The position numbers were made by a program, and so were the translations under genes. From Candidatus Kuenenia stuttgartensis (lineage in GTDB: Bacteria > Pseudomonadota > Alphaproteobacteria > SMXS01): 44,081 bases of DNA. Position 1 is the stretch's first letter. Each line of letters starts with the position of its first letter. Location: assembly GCA_943329845.2 (NCBI GenBank), contig CALQFM020000031.1, positions 1 through 44,081 on the forward strand, written 5' to 3'. Below, one piece after another: positions 9,357 to 18,270 of the stretch. The notes under the pieces are model-generated. The model searched no databases. It saw only the letters and a list, made by a program, of their open reading frames with translations, and was not told where the DNA came from.

Positions 9357-11273
9357 TCAGTTGGCGCCCACCTCCCGCACGAGTTGCGGCTGGCCGAGCG
9401 CCCCCAGCACTGTCGTGACCACATCGGACCACGTCAAGCCTGCTTCGGCATATTGCTGCTCGGGCGTGCCGTGACCGACGAAGAAATCGGGCAGGGTCAT
9501 GGTACGGACCTTCAGGCCCTTGTCCAGCAATCCGGCGCCGGCCATGTGCTGCAGCAAATGGGCGCTGAATCCGCCGGCGGCGCCGTCCTCGATAGTGACC
9601 AGCACCTCGTGCTCCATCGCCAGGCGGCGGATCAGCGCGGTGTCGAGCGGCTTGGCGAAGCGGGCATCGGCAACAGTCGGACGCAGGCCGTAATGGCCCA
9701 GTTCGTCGGCGGCGCGCAGGCATTCGTGCAGGCGCGTGCCTAGCGACAGCAGGGCGATGCGATTGCCCTCGCGCAGAATGCGGCCTTTGCCGATCGGCAG
9801 CACCTCGCCGCGGTCTGGCAAGGGAACGCCGACGCCTTCGCCGCGCGGGTAGCGCAGCGCCGACGGGCGGTCGTCGATGGCCAGCGAGGTGACCAGCATA
9901 TGCTTCAGCTCGGCCTCGTCCGCTGGCGCCATCACCACGAAATCGGGCAGGCAGCATAGATAGGCAAGATCGTAGCTGCCGGCATGGGTGGCGCCGTCCT
10001 GGCCGACGAGGCCGGCGCGGTCCATGGCAAAGCGCACGGGCAGCCGCTGGATGGCGACGTCATGCACCACCTGGTCGTAGGCCCGCTGCAGGAAGGTGGA
10101 GTAGATCGCGACGACGGGCCTGAGGCCTTCCGTGGCGAGGCCGGCGGCGAAGGTCACCGCGTGCTGCTCGGCGATGCCGACGTCATAGGTGCGCTCCGGA
10201 AAGCGCTTGCCGAAGATATCTAGGCCGGTCCCGGACGGCATGGCGGCGGTGATCGCGACGATGGACGGATCGTGCTCGGCTTCCTCGATCAGGCCCTGCG
10301 CGAAGACGTTGGTGTAGCTGGGCGCCTTCGGCGACGACTTGGCCTGGACCAGGGTGTCCGGGTCGAACTTGGCAACCGAATGATACTTTTCCGCGTTCGG
10401 CGCGCTGAACGGATGGCCGTGGCCCTTTTCCGTGATGATGTGCAGCAGCACCGGCCCCTGTTTGTCGCTGTCGCGGATGCGGCCGAGCACGGTCACCAGC
10501 TGGTCGACGTTATGACCGTCGACCGGCCCCACATAGGTGAAGCCCAGATCCTCGAACAGGGTGCCCTTGCTCCGGGCACCGGCATAGGCCTTGGCGCGCG
10601 CCTCGGCGTCGGCGAAGTCGGCCGGAAACGCGGCTTCGAGCCGGGACTCGATGTCTGCCAGCGACAGCAGCGGGTTCTCGTCGACGACGCGGGCCAGATA
10701 GTGGCTCAGCGCGCCGACCGCCGGCGCGATCGACATCGCGTTGTCGTTAAGAACCACCAGCAGGCGGGAATTCAGCGAACCGGCATTGTTCATGGCCTCG
10801 AAGGCCATGCCGGCGCTCATGGCGCCGTCGCCGATCACCGCGATGACGCTGTTGTCGCCGTCCTTCATGTCGCGCGCGACAGCCATGCCAAGCGCGGCTG
10901 AGATGGAGGTCGAGCTGTGCGCGGCGCCGAATGGGTCGTATTCGCTCTCGCTGCGCTTGGTGAAGCCGTAGAGACCGCCTTTCTGGCGGATGGAGCGGAT
11001 CCGGTCGCGGCGGCCGGTCAGGATCTTGTGCGGATAGGCCTGGTGGCTGACGTCCCAGATCACCCTGTCGGCCGGCGTATCGAACACATAGTGCAGCGCA
11101 ACAGTCAGCTCGACGACACCGAGCCCTGCGCCGAAATGGCCGCCGGTTTGCGACGCTGCGTCGATGATCTCCGCCCTCAACTCGTCGGCAACCTGCCTAA
11201 GCTGGCCCGGTTCAAGAGCGCGCAGGTTATCCGGAGTGACGATCCTGTCGAGTAGCGGAGTCTTTAACGCCAT
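9357..11273 (-). CDS. dxs: 1-deoxy-D-xylulose-5-phosphate synthase
   Basis: Dxs joins pyruvate and glyceraldehyde-3-phosphate with thiamine diphosphate, the committed step of the MEP pathway. The 638-residue product has the expected order: [36 protein letters not shown], the TPP/Mg motif [18 protein letters not shown] with NDN, the transketolase pyrimidine-binding segment [15 protein letters not shown], and the C-terminal transketolase domain. It heads the dxs-hpnD-hpnE-hpnG operon, placing the flux-controlling enzyme of precursor supply with squalene synthesis. It may be a second, hopanoid-dedicated dxs copy, which cannot be judged from one window. Confidence 0.98.
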   Translation of the reverse strand: MALKTPLLDRIVTPDNLRALEPGQLRQVADELRAEIIDAASQTGGHFGAGLGVVELTVALHYVFDTPADRVIWDVSHQAYPHKILTGRRDRIRSIRQKGGLYGFTKRSESEYDPFGAAHSSTSISAALGMAVARDMKDGDNSVIAVIGDGAMSAGMAFEAMNNAGSLNSRLLVVLNDNAMSIAPAVGALSHYLARVVDENPLLSLADIESRLEAAFPADFADAEARAKAYAGARSKGTLFEDLGFTYVGPVDGHNVDQLVTVLGRIRDSDKQGPVLLHIITEKGHGHPFSAPNAEKYHSVAKFDPDTLVQAKSSPKAPSYTNVFAQGLIEEAEHDPSIVAITAAMPSGTGLDIFGKRFPERTYDVGIAEQHAVTFAAGLATEGLRPVVAIYSTFLQRAYDQVVHDVAIQRLPVRFAMDRAGLVGQDGATHAGSYDLAYLCCLPDFVVMAPADEAELKHMLVTSLAIDDRPSALRYPRGEGVGVPLPDRGEVLPIGKGRILREGNRIALLSLGTRLHECLRAADELGHYGLRPTVADARFAKPLDTALIRRLAMEHEVLVTIEDGAAGGFSAHLLQHMAGAGLLDKGLKVRTMTLPDFFVGHGTPEQQYAEAGLTWSDVVTTVLGALGQPQLVREVGAN

Positions 11274-11446
11274 TTGTCCAAGTCGTTGGTGGTCATGGTC
11301 CGTGGGATGGGACGGTTACACTGCCCCGGCCGTTTTGCATAGCGATATGCGCCACGAAACGCCTGAACCCCGCGCTGATTTCCATATATGGTAGTATATC
11401 GGCGGCCGCACGCCAACGCCTTGTCACATGCCAGCCGAATCGCGGA
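11274..11446 (-). promoter_or_regulatory. 173-nt upstream region of dxs with two palindromes
   Basis: This gap separates hpnB from dxs, both minus strand, so dxs may have its own promoter. It holds the palindrome CCATATATGG (11382-11391), a TATACT on the minus strand (11393-11398) that could be a -10 element, and a small hairpin GCATA-gcga-TATGC (11337-11350). No convincing -35 was found. Confidence 0.3.
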
Positions 11447-12589
11447 TCAGGTGTGACCTTTTTGATACTGCCGGCCTTTCCAGTTGCCCGCAGTGCCGCG
11501 CCAGTAGTTCAGGGCCGAATCCAGCGTCATTGCGCCATAGAGCGCGGCTGTCACCGGTAACAGCAGCGTCTCGGGCGGGGTCCTGCCGTAGTCGCGCAGG
11601 GTCGGCCAATAGGCCGCGGCCATGCCGATCCAGGCCAGCAAGCCAGTGCTTCCGGCGATCATATTTTGGTGAACAGGCCATGAAAGAACCAGCAGGGGCG
11701 GCACCAGGAAGGTGAGGGCGAGGCCCGCGAGCGTGCCCGCCAGCAATACACTTGAATACCGCAACTGCGTAAAGGCGGTCCGGGCGACCATTTGCCACAG
11801 GTCGCGCAGTTTGGCCGAGACCCGCAGGCTCCGCGTGCCGTCGGCGAGACCGAGCCAGATCGCACCACCCGATTGCTTCACCGCGTTCGCCAGAGCGCAG
11901 TCGTCGATCAGGTCGCCCCGGATCGCGCCAATGCCGCCGATCCGCGCCAGTGCAGCCCGGCGCAGCAATACGCAGCCGCCCGCCGCGCCGGCGATCCTGG
12001 ATTTCGGGTCGTTCACGGCGGGGAAGGGGTAAAGCATCTGAAAGAAGAAGATGAAAGCCGGGACCAGCAGCCGTTCCCAGAAATACACGCAATGGAGCCG
12101 GGCCATCAGCGACACCATGTCAAGCCGGCCGGCTTCGGCGAATCCCACCAGGTCTGCCAGCACATGCGGCTGGTGCACGATGTCGGCGTCGGAGAACCAG
12201 AAATAGTCGGCGGGCAGGGCGGCCGCGTGCCGCAGCCCGGTGTCGAGCGCCCACAGCTTGCCGCTCCAGCCGGCGGGCAGGGCGTCACCCGCGATGACAT
12301 CCACATCGCCCGCGATGGCTCGGGCGATGTCGCCGGTGCCATCCGTGCTGGAATCATCGACGACGACGATGGCGAGGGCGCCCGCATAGTCCTGGCGAGC
12401 CAGCGCCTCGACACAGGCGCCAATGGACGGCGCCTCGTTGCGCGCAGGCACGATGGCGACGACCGACGGCCAGCGGCCCGGTGCGGCCCGTTTCGGCAGG
12501 CGCTGGTTGGCACGCCAGAAGCCGTGGTGGAACAGAAGCAGCCAGGCCCAGATGACGAGCGTCACGACGCCCAGCGCCGCCAGTATCAT
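11447..12589 (-). CDS. hpnB: Hopanoid-associated glycosyltransferase HpnB
   Basis: The 380-residue product is a family-2 glycosyltransferase of the HpnB type. It has an N-terminal membrane anchor (ILAALGVVTLVIWAWLLLFH), the GT-A entry motif VVAIVPARNEAPSIGACVEAL, acidic motifs VVVDDSSTDGTGD and FSDADIVHQP, GDLIDDCALANAVK near the catalytic region, and several C-terminal membrane segments. It is conserved in hopanoid clusters, but its substrate is not settled. The start at 12589 makes an ATGA overlap with the hpnC stop; frames reaching further upstream (12634) lie inside hpnC and are less likely. Confidence 0.92.
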   Translation of the reverse strand: MILAALGVVTLVIWAWLLLFHHGFWRANQRLPKRAAPGRWPSVVAIVPARNEAPSIGACVEALARQDYAGALAIVVVDDSSTDGTGDIARAIAGDVDVIAGDALPAGWSGKLWALDTGLRHAAALPADYFWFSDADIVHQPHVLADLVGFAEAGRLDMVSLMARLHCVYFWERLLVPAFIFFFQMLYPFPAVNDPKSRIAGAAGGCVLLRRAALARIGGIGAIRGDLIDDCALANAVKQSGGAIWLGLADGTRSLRVSAKLRDLWQMVARTAFTQLRYSSVLLAGTLAGLALTFLVPPLLVLSWPVHQNMIAGSTGLLAWIGMAAAYWPTLRDYGRTPPETLLLPVTAALYGAMTLDSALNYWRGTAGNWKGRQYQKGHT

Positions 12590-13431
12590 CGCTTGCGGCC
12601 CAGCAGCACGTCGAGCACGCCCGACGCGGCGCAACGCATGGCCGCCGGCTTGCTCAGCTCGACCCGGGTGGCGATCGGATCCTCGCGCACCAGCCGGAGT
12701 GTCAGCCGGTCGGCGATGCGGATGATGACCGCCGATTCGAGGGCGAGCCGCCGGTTTCTCAGCGCTCCGGGAAGCTGCCTCGCGTCACGCAGCAATGCCT
12801 CGGTGCCGGCGAGGCACTGGTCCATCACCCGGCGCAGGCCTGGCGTCGTCACCGGCCTCGACAGGTCCTCGGTGGCGGCGCCAGCCTCGCGCAGCCAGGC
12901 CTGCGGCAGGTAGACCCGGTCCATCTCGGCATAGTCGTCGGCGCAGTCCTGCAGGTGATTGATCACCTGCAGCGCGTTGCACAGCGCGTCCGACCGCATG
13001 TAGCCCGCCTTGTCTTCGCCATGCAGATCGAGCAGGTAGCGGCCCACCGGCGAGGCCGAGCGGTTGCAATAGTCGATCAGCTCGTCCCAGCTTTCGTAGC
13101 GTGTCTTGACCGCGTCCTGCTTGAACGCCGAGATCAGGTCGAGGCAATGCGTTTCGGTGACGCCGGTCTGCTGGTTGCTGCGCCGGATGGCATGGGCCTT
13201 GGCGAAGGCCGGATCGTCGGTCTCGCCGCGCACCGCCTGGGCGAATCCTTCCAGCCGGGCGAGCTTCTCGCCGGCGGGCAGGTGCGGGTTGTCGGCAACA
13301 TCGTCGATGGCGCGGGCGAAGGCGTAGTAGACCGCCACGTGAGGCCGCAGCGCCTTGGGCAACAGGAACGAGCCGACGGGAAAGTTCTCGTCTGCCGCGC
13401 CCTTGCCGGATGGGGTTTCAGCCTCGTTCAT
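12586..13431 (-). CDS. hpnC: Hydroxysqualene synthase HpnC
   Basis: HpnC converts presqualene diphosphate to hydroxysqualene. The 281-residue product belongs to the squalene/phytoene synthase superfamily, with FARAIDDVADNPHLP as first and INHLQDCADDYAEMDRVYLP as second aspartate motif, and RSASPVGRYLLDLHG. It diverges from HpnD within the window in the way expected for the HpnC branch. The ATG at 13431 (MNEAETPSG) is preferred over long upstream extensions that run into the MFS gene out of frame. It overlaps hpnB by 4 nt and follows the MFS gene by 38 nt. Confidence 0.95.
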   Translation of the reverse strand: MNEAETPSGKGAADENFPVGSFLLPKALRPHVAVYYAFARAIDDVADNPHLPAGEKLARLEGFAQAVRGETDDPAFAKAHAIRRSNQQTGVTETHCLDLISAFKQDAVKTRYESWDELIDYCNRSASPVGRYLLDLHGEDKAGYMRSDALCNALQVINHLQDCADDYAEMDRVYLPQAWLREAGAATEDLSRPVTTPGLRRVMDQCLAGTEALLRDARQLPGALRNRRLALESAVIIRIADRLTLRLVREDPIATRVELSKPAAMRCAASGVLDVLLGRKR

Positions 13432-13469
13432 GATGCCGTGATAGCAGCGGCCCGCTACGCGGTCGACTG

Positions 13470-14828
13470 CTACCTGTCGAGCACGTCGAGGTCTGTCTTG
13501 ATATGCCTGCCGGCGAGATAGAAGTGGAACGCGGCCCAGGCATATATGAACAGGAAGGACAGCATGGTGTAGCGGAGCGATTCGTGGCCGAAACGCGCGG
13601 CCATGAAGTCGCTGACGTCGCCGATCACGTAAGGTCCCAGGCCCATCCCCACCAGGTTGGTGAAGGTGAGGAAGATGGCGACGGCGGTCGCGCGCATGCG
13701 GATCGCCACGATCTGCTGGATCAGCGCGTTGACCGGGCCCAGATAGCAGGAATAGGCGGCGCCCGGCACCGCCATGAGGGCGATGGAGATGACATAGGTG
13801 TGCACCGGGATGCCGAACACGGTGTAGATGGTGGTCGGGAGCAGCAGCACGAGCGCCGAGATCGGAATCGCCGGGATCATGGCGATAGCCGGAATCCACA
13901 CGTACCAGCGCGCATCCTTCACCGCCAGCTTGTCGGCAAGCCAGCCGCCCAGCAGCGTCCCGCCCACGCCGCCGGCCACCAGCGACGGCCCCAGCCACAG
14001 GCCTATCTGACCCGAGGTCAGGCCATGCGAGCGCTCGTAGAACGCCGGAATCCAGGTCTGCGAGCCATAGCCGCCGAACACGATCAGCGAGGTGCCGATG
14101 GTGAGATGCACAAGCGTCCGCCGTTTCATCAGGAACGCCAGGGTTTCCCAGAAGGTGGGCAGCGAGCCCTTGCCGGCAGGCTCTGCCTTGTCCGACATGC
14201 CGCGGGGCGGCTCGCGCAGGGTCTTCTGCAATAGCGCGGCGACCAGCAGGCCGGGCACGCCGACGATGAACAGTGCGGCGCGCCAGCCATGGGCATCGTT
14301 GACCAGTCCGCCGATGGCGAACCCGGCCAGGGTGCCGATGGGCACGCCCAGGCCGAAGATCGCCATGGCCAGAGCGCGGCGCTCGCGCGGCACGTAGTCC
14401 GCGATGATTGACTGGGCCGCCGGCACGCATCCTGCCTCGCCGAGGCCGACGCCCATGCGGGCAAGGAACAGCTGCCACATGTTCTGGGTCAGGCCGCACA
14501 GGGCGGTCATCACGCTCCACACCGCCAGCGATGCCGAGATGATGCGCTTGCGCTTGTGTCGGTCCGCGGCCCACGCCAGCGGAATACCCAGCAGGATATA
14601 GGTGGTTGCGAAGGCAAGGCCCGAGATCGCGCCCGCCTGGGCATCGGTCAGCTTCAGGTCGGACGCTATGGAGTTGAGCAGGATCGCGATAATGTTGCGG
14701 TCCATGTGGCTGAACGCGAAAACCACCGTCAGCAGGCCGAGCACATACCAGCGGTAGCGCGGCGAATACAGGTCTGTCCGCCCCTTCGCGGGGGCATCGG
14801 ACGGAACGGCGGTGAACGCTTTCGACAC
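13470..14828 (-). CDS. MFS transporter (spinster-like)
   Basis: The 452-residue product is a twelve-segment major facilitator. It shows the first-segment motif VFAFSHMDRNIIAILLNSI, the loop 2-3 motif AWAADRHKRKRI, and GVGLGEAGCVPAAQSIIADYVPRERR, typical of the spinster/sphingosine-like branch. I chose the GTG at 14828 (VSKAFTAVPSD); longer frames add a cysteine-rich, non-hydrophobic leader that looks non-coding. It precedes hpnC by 38 nt on the same strand, suggesting cotranscription with hpnC-hpnB. Whether it moves a lipid, hopanoid or an unrelated small molecule cannot be inferred. Confidence 0.88.
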   Translation of the reverse strand: MSKAFTAVPSDAPAKGRTDLYSPRYRWYVLGLLTVVFAFSHMDRNIIAILLNSIASDLKLTDAQAGAISGLAFATTYILLGIPLAWAADRHKRKRIISASLAVWSVMTALCGLTQNMWQLFLARMGVGLGEAGCVPAAQSIIADYVPRERRALAMAIFGLGVPIGTLAGFAIGGLVNDAHGWRAALFIVGVPGLLVAALLQKTLREPPRGMSDKAEPAGKGSLPTFWETLAFLMKRRTLVHLTIGTSLIVFGGYGSQTWIPAFYERSHGLTSGQIGLWLGPSLVAGGVGGTLLGGWLADKLAVKDARWYVWIPAIAMIPAIPISALVLLLPTTIYTVFGIPVHTYVISIALMAVPGAAYSCYLGPVNALIQQIVAIRMRATAVAIFLTFTNLVGMGLGPYVIGDVSDFMAARFGHESLRYTMLSFLFIYAWAAFHFYLAGRHIKTDLDVLDR

Positions 14829-14932
14829 TATGAAAATCCGGCAGCAGGCAGCCGTTGTTTTAGGTTCCGTCCGGGGTCCTGACAAGGTGCGCCGCCCCCA
14901 GTGTTGCAGAATATTCTTGCAATGATGCAAAC

Positions 14933-15577
14933 GTGCTACAGGATGGCCGCCGGCCAGGGGAGGCACCGATCAACACGCCCATCGATTTCTATTTCGACTT
15001 CATCTCGCCGTTCGGCTTCTTCGCCGCGAGACAGATCGATGCGCTGGCGGAAAAATATGGCAGGTCCACGCGTTGGCGGCCGTTCAATCTCCGCACCGTG
15101 GCCATCGCGACCGGCTTCGACAAGCCCATGGTCGCCTATCCCATCAAGGGCGAGTATTTCAAGCACGACGTGCCGCGGCTGGCCCGGCTCTACGGCGTCC
15201 AGCCCTGGAACGTGGCCGACGTGCGCAACGCCAACGTGGCGGTTGCGGGACGCGCATTCTATTGGCTGGCCGACCTTGACGAGGGCGCCGCCAAGCGGCT
15301 TGCCCTCGGCATCTACCATGCGCTCTATTGCGAGGCGACCAACGCCTGCGATCCAGAGTGGATCGCGGCGGAGATAGGCAGGATGGGGTTCGACGCGGAT
15401 GCCTACCGCAACAGCGTCGACGACCCGGACATGAAGACGCGCTACAAGCGGATCACGGACGAGGCGATGGAGAAGGGCGTGTTCGGCTCGCCCTATATCG
15501 TCGTCGACGGCGAGCCCTTCTGGGGCTCGGACAGGCTTTGGATGGTGGAGAAGTGGCTGGCTGATGGCGGGTGGTAG
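14933..15577 (+). CDS. 2-hydroxychromene-2-carboxylate isomerase-like DsbA/kappa-GST family protein
   Basis: The product has a thioredoxin-like kappa-GST fold with IDFYFDFISPFGFFAA, where the serine of SPF is the glutathione-binding/catalytic position in this family, and a C-terminal KGVFGSPYIVVDGEPFWGSDRL with the cis-proline motif. It is a glutathione-dependent isomerase or related oxidoreductase, about 200-214 residues, normal for the family. The start is unclear: GTG at 14933 has no ribosome-binding site and adds MLQDGRRPGEAP, whereas aggggagg at 14956-14963 sits 5 nt before an in-frame ATC at 14969, exactly where the family N-terminus begins. It overlaps the downstream kinase-like gene by 14 nt. 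Confidence 0.87.
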   Translation: MLQDGRRPGEAPINTPIDFYFDFISPFGFFAARQIDALAEKYGRSTRWRPFNLRTVAIATGFDKPMVAYPIKGEYFKHDVPRLARLYGVQPWNVADVRNANVAVAGRAFYWLADLDEGAAKRLALGIYHALYCEATNACDPEWIAAEIGRMGFDADAYRNSVDDPDMKTRYKRITDEAMEKGVFGSPYIVVDGEPFWGSDRLWMVEKWLADGGW

Positions 15578-16562
15578 CATCGACGCGGCGCTGGAAGCCG
15601 CGACACGGAAATATCTGTCGGCGACGGGGATCGCCGACCTGAAGCGGCTTTCGGCCGGCGCGTCCCAGGAGACCTGGTCGTTTGACGCGCCAACGGCGGA
15701 TGGGTTGCAGGAGCTGATCCTGCGCCGTGCGCCGGGCGGCGTGCCGGAAAGCCGCTCGACAGCCATCGGCCAGGTCCGCGAGGCCAGGCTGATACAAATC
15801 TGCCACAGTCACGGCGTCAAGGCGCCGAACGTGCGCTACGTGCTGCAGCCCGAGGACGGGCTGGGCGTCGGTTTCGTCATGGACCGGGTGGCCGGCGAGA
15901 CGCTGGCGCCCCGCGTGCTGCGCGACGACCTCTACGCCGACGCCCGTACGAAGATGGCGGGCCAGAGCGGCGAGGCCGCCGCCTCGATCCACAACGTGCC
16001 CATGGGCGAGCTGGATTTCCTCGAGGAGATCACGCCGCTGCAGCAGTGGCAGAACACCTGGAACGCCTACGAGAAGTATTTCCTCGAATGGTCGCCGTCG
16101 CCGGTGTTCGACTATGCGCTGCGCTGGCTGAAGGAGCGGGTACCGGCGCGCGACCGCGTGACCCTGGTCCACGGCGACTTTCGCAACGGCAACATCATCT
16201 GGGGGCCGGAAGGCCTGCGCACCATACTCGACTGGGAAATCGCCCATTTCGGCGATCCCATGGAGGACCTGGCCTGGATCTGCATCAATTCCTGGCGCTT
16301 CGGCAACATCGACAAGCCGGTCGGTGGTTTCGGCCGGCGCGAGGACATGTTCGAGGGCTACGAGAAGGTGTCCGGCATCAAGGTCGACCCGGAGCGGGTG
16401 AAGTTCTGGGAGATCTTCGGCAGCCTGCGTTGGGGCATCACCTGCCGCTCCATGGCGTTCACCCACCTGACCGGGCACGACCGCTCGGTCGAGCGTCCGG
16501 CCATCGGCCGCCGCTCGTCCGAATGCGAGGCCGACCTGATGATCCTGCTGGGGAGGAACTGA
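15564..16562 (+). CDS. APH-like phosphotransferase family protein
   Basis: The 332-residue product has a protein-kinase-like aminoglycoside phosphotransferase fold: a nucleotide-binding lobe (LSAGASQETWSFDA), the catalytic loop VHGDFRNGNIIW and the metal-binding ILDWEIAHFGDPMEDLAWIC. Proteins of this kind (ACAD10/11-like kinase domains) are usually found with acyl-CoA dehydrogenases and may phosphorylate hydroxylated acyl substrates. True drug resistance is unlikely in this setting. It overlaps both neighbours (14 nt upstream, 1 nt downstream), so the three genes form one operon. Confidence 0.92.
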   Translation: MAGGSIDAALEAATRKYLSATGIADLKRLSAGASQETWSFDAPTADGLQELILRRAPGGVPESRSTAIGQVREARLIQICHSHGVKAPNVRYVLQPEDGLGVGFVMDRVAGETLAPRVLRDDLYADARTKMAGQSGEAAASIHNVPMGELDFLEEITPLQQWQNTWNAYEKYFLEWSPSPVFDYALRWLKERVPARDRVTLVHGDFRNGNIIWGPEGLRTILDWEIAHFGDPMEDLAWICINSWRFGNIDKPVGGFGRREDMFEGYEKVSGIKVDPERVKFWEIFGSLRWGITCRSMAFTHLTGHDRSVERPAIGRRSSECEADLMILLGRN

Positions 16563-16933
16563 TGCGTCCCGACCGTCCCACCGCCGACGAGATGCTCGAA
16601 GCCGTCGAGGAATTCCTGCGCGACAAGGTGATGCCGGCCGTCACCGGCCACCTGAATTTCCACGCCCGCGTCGCCGCCAACGTCATCGCCTCGGTCCGCC
16701 GCGAGATCGGCCAGTCGCCCTATATAGAGGCGGATCAGCGCGAGCGGCTGATGCAACTGCTGGGTCACGACGGCGACTGGGAAACCCTCAACCGCGAACT
16801 GTGCGAGGACATCCGCGCCGGCAAGACCGACCTCGACGACCCGGCTCTGCTGGAGCATCTGCGCCAGGTGGCCGTAGAGAACCTGGGCGTGGATAATCCC
16901 AAATACTCGGCCTACGCGCGCCTTAAAGAGTAA
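16562..16933 (+). CDS. DUF6285-like protein
   Basis: This 123-residue, mostly helical and charged protein (MRPDRPTADEMLEAVEEFL) resembles the DUF6285 family, which commonly follows APH-like kinases linked to acyl-CoA dehydrogenases. The ATG shares one base with the stop codon of the kinase-like gene (TGATG), so translation is coupled. No catalytic motif is visible. It could be a partner of the kinase-like protein. An overlapping frame from 16046 to 16933 reads out of frame through the kinase gene before this point and is not real there. Confidence 0.85.
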   Translation: MRPDRPTADEMLEAVEEFLRDKVMPAVTGHLNFHARVAANVIASVRREIGQSPYIEADQRERLMQLLGHDGDWETLNRELCEDIRAGKTDLDDPALLEHLRQVAVENLGVDNPKYSAYARLKE

Positions 16934-16984
16934 GCTTTAAATTACCAACACTATTGTTATCCCGACTTCCACTTGTATGACGGC

Positions 16985-17443
16985 CTAGCGACTGGGCTTG
17001 CAGTACTCGGCCCGGAAGTGCTGGCTTGCTTTATGGCCGCTCGAAAGCTGGATAGAAAATCCACCGGTGTACTGATTTTTGTCCTTTTCAAATCTGTAAG
17101 TGAACGTACCGGAAGAGCATTTTTCAGGGAGTGGACTCCTCTCGGAAAAATACAGGCACATCTTCATTTTCCGCAGATCGATGTTCTGGGATTTGGCGTT
17201 TTGATCTGGTTTGGCCGCCGGTGAAATAAACAGCAAGGGTTTGACGGACGTATACCCCTCGGCGCAACTGCGGGCGACCGTTGCGATCCAGATACCAAAG
17301 CCGTCCTTGTCATGCCAAAGACCGTTGATTTCGGTGTCGTTGTCGGGCTTCGCCGAAACAGGATTTTTCGCATCGGCATCGGATGCAGCCTGGAGACTGG
17401 CCGTCAGGATAATCGACGATACAATTGCTTTTAGAGGGTTCAT
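16985..17443 (-). CDS. Unknown exported protein in an AT-richer patch
   Basis: A 152-residue frame begins MNPLKAIVSSIILTASLQAA, a plausible Sec signal peptide with cleavage near residue 25, and is preceded by ggagaacgcggt. The mature part is lysine-rich with five cysteines (SC, MC, KC, YC and others) that could form disulfides, and has a GLWHDKDGFGIWIA segment reminiscent of small periplasmic beta-barrel domains, but no family is recognised. Base composition is clearly less GC-rich than neighbouring genes, and codon use differs, hinting at acquisition by transfer. It lies 97 nt downstream of the TetR gene on the same strand. Confidence 0.6.
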   Translation of the reverse strand: MNPLKAIVSSIILTASLQAASDADAKNPVSAKPDNDTEINGLWHDKDGFGIWIATVARSCAEGYTSVKPLLFISPAAKPDQNAKSQNIDLRKMKMCLYFSERSPLPEKCSSGTFTYRFEKDKNQYTGGFSIQLSSGHKASQHFRAEYCKPSR

Positions 17444-17540
17444 ACCGCGTTCTCCGCAGCGGGTTGCCGAGAGTTAAGCTTCTCGAACGTTCAATCTCGA
17501 AGCCTTGTCTTGGCAATCGCAGTCGACGGCGGCCAGGAAC

Positions 17541-18176
17541 CTACTTCCCGCCGATCATCCGCCCCATGACGCGCTTGAGCAGATTGATCACCGCCTGCTG
17601 GCGCGCTTCCTTGTCCTGGCCGAATTCGGCGACCGAAAGGCCTTCCAGCGACACGCGCAGAAGATCGCGGGCGACGGCGAAGTTGGGATCGTCGATGGAG
17701 GCGATCTCGCCATAGACCTCGCGGCCCAGCTCAAGCCGGCGCTCGTCATAGCGCTTGCCGGCGTCCTTGACGATCTCCTGCAGCTCCGGGTCGGTTCGGC
17801 CGGCCGCCTGCAGCTCCTGCCAGGCGACGAACAGCGGGTTCTGAACGAAGCGCCAGTAAATGTCGACGCCGCCCTGCAGCCGCTTCTCCTGGGCCGGCAT
17901 CTTGCGCAGCTCCTCGGCATAGGTCTCGATCCACTGGTCGATCATGTGGTCGATGGAAGCGCGCAGCACGTCGGGCGTGGTCGGGAAATAGTATTGCACG
18001 GCGCCACGCGTCACTTTGGCGCGCTTGGCGATCTCGGTGGTCGTTGTCCGGTGGTAACCGAGCTCCAGGAAGCACTGTATGGTCGCGTCCAGGATGCTGT
18101 TCCGGGTCGCGATGCTTTTCTTGGTCTGATGGCGGCGCGCGTCGCGGGCCGAGGGTGCGTTATCCTGAGTGGTCAC
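17541..18176 (-). CDS. TetR/AcrR-family transcriptional regulator
   Basis: The 211-residue product has a TetR-type helix-turn-helix at about 25-70 (ILDATIQCFLELGYHRTTTTEIAKRAKVTRGAVQYYF compressed here to its key points: ILDAT, GYHRTTTTEIA, TRGAVQYYF) followed by a helical ligand-binding domain. It lies 94 nt after the acyl-CoA dehydrogenase gene on the same strand, so it probably responds to an acyl-CoA or xenobiotic ligand and controls the SDR-ACAD unit or itself. A small palindrome lies just upstream (18207-18217). Confidence 0.93.
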   Translation of the reverse strand: MTTQDNAPSARDARRHQTKKSIATRNSILDATIQCFLELGYHRTTTTEIAKRAKVTRGAVQYYFPTTPDVLRASIDHMIDQWIETYAEELRKMPAQEKRLQGGVDIYWRFVQNPLFVAWQELQAAGRTDPELQEIVKDAGKRYDERRLELGREVYGEIASIDDPNFAVARDLLRVSLEGLSVAEFGQDKEARQQAVINLLKRVMGRMIGGK

Positions 18177-18206
18177 AGCTCGATCAATGTTGTTACTGGT
18201 TCCGTG

Positions 18207-18217
18207 AGCATAATGCT
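18207..18217. promoter_or_regulatory. Short palindrome upstream of tetR gene, possible operator
   Basis: AGCATAATGCT is a perfect 11-nt palindrome 30 nt before the TetR ATG. A hairpin CTGCCG/CGGCAG follows at 18227-18249 in the same gap. Autoregulation is a guess based on position. Confidence 0.3.
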
Positions 18218-18270
18218 AAGCCCACCTGCCGCATAGTATTTTCGGCAGCAGTGATTTTTTGTTGCACCTG

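Noticed and set aside
8461-9957. Extended HpnD starting inside dxs
   Set aside because: The extra ~200 residues are an out-of-frame reading of dxs with no similarity to squalene synthases.
12586-14574. Apparent 662-residue fusion of an unknown N-terminus to HpnC
   Set aside because: The upstream half reads out of frame through the MFS gene; the HpnC family N-terminus starts at 13431.
15564-16562. Aminoglycoside resistance gene
   Set aside because: APH fold only; the DUF6285 neighbour and ACAD10-like sequence point to acyl metabolism.
18222-18262. Hairpin plus T tract (CTGCCG/CGGCAG then attttttg) as a terminator
   Set aside because: The T tract is on the plus strand, but no plus-strand gene ends there; the genes around it are on the minus strand.
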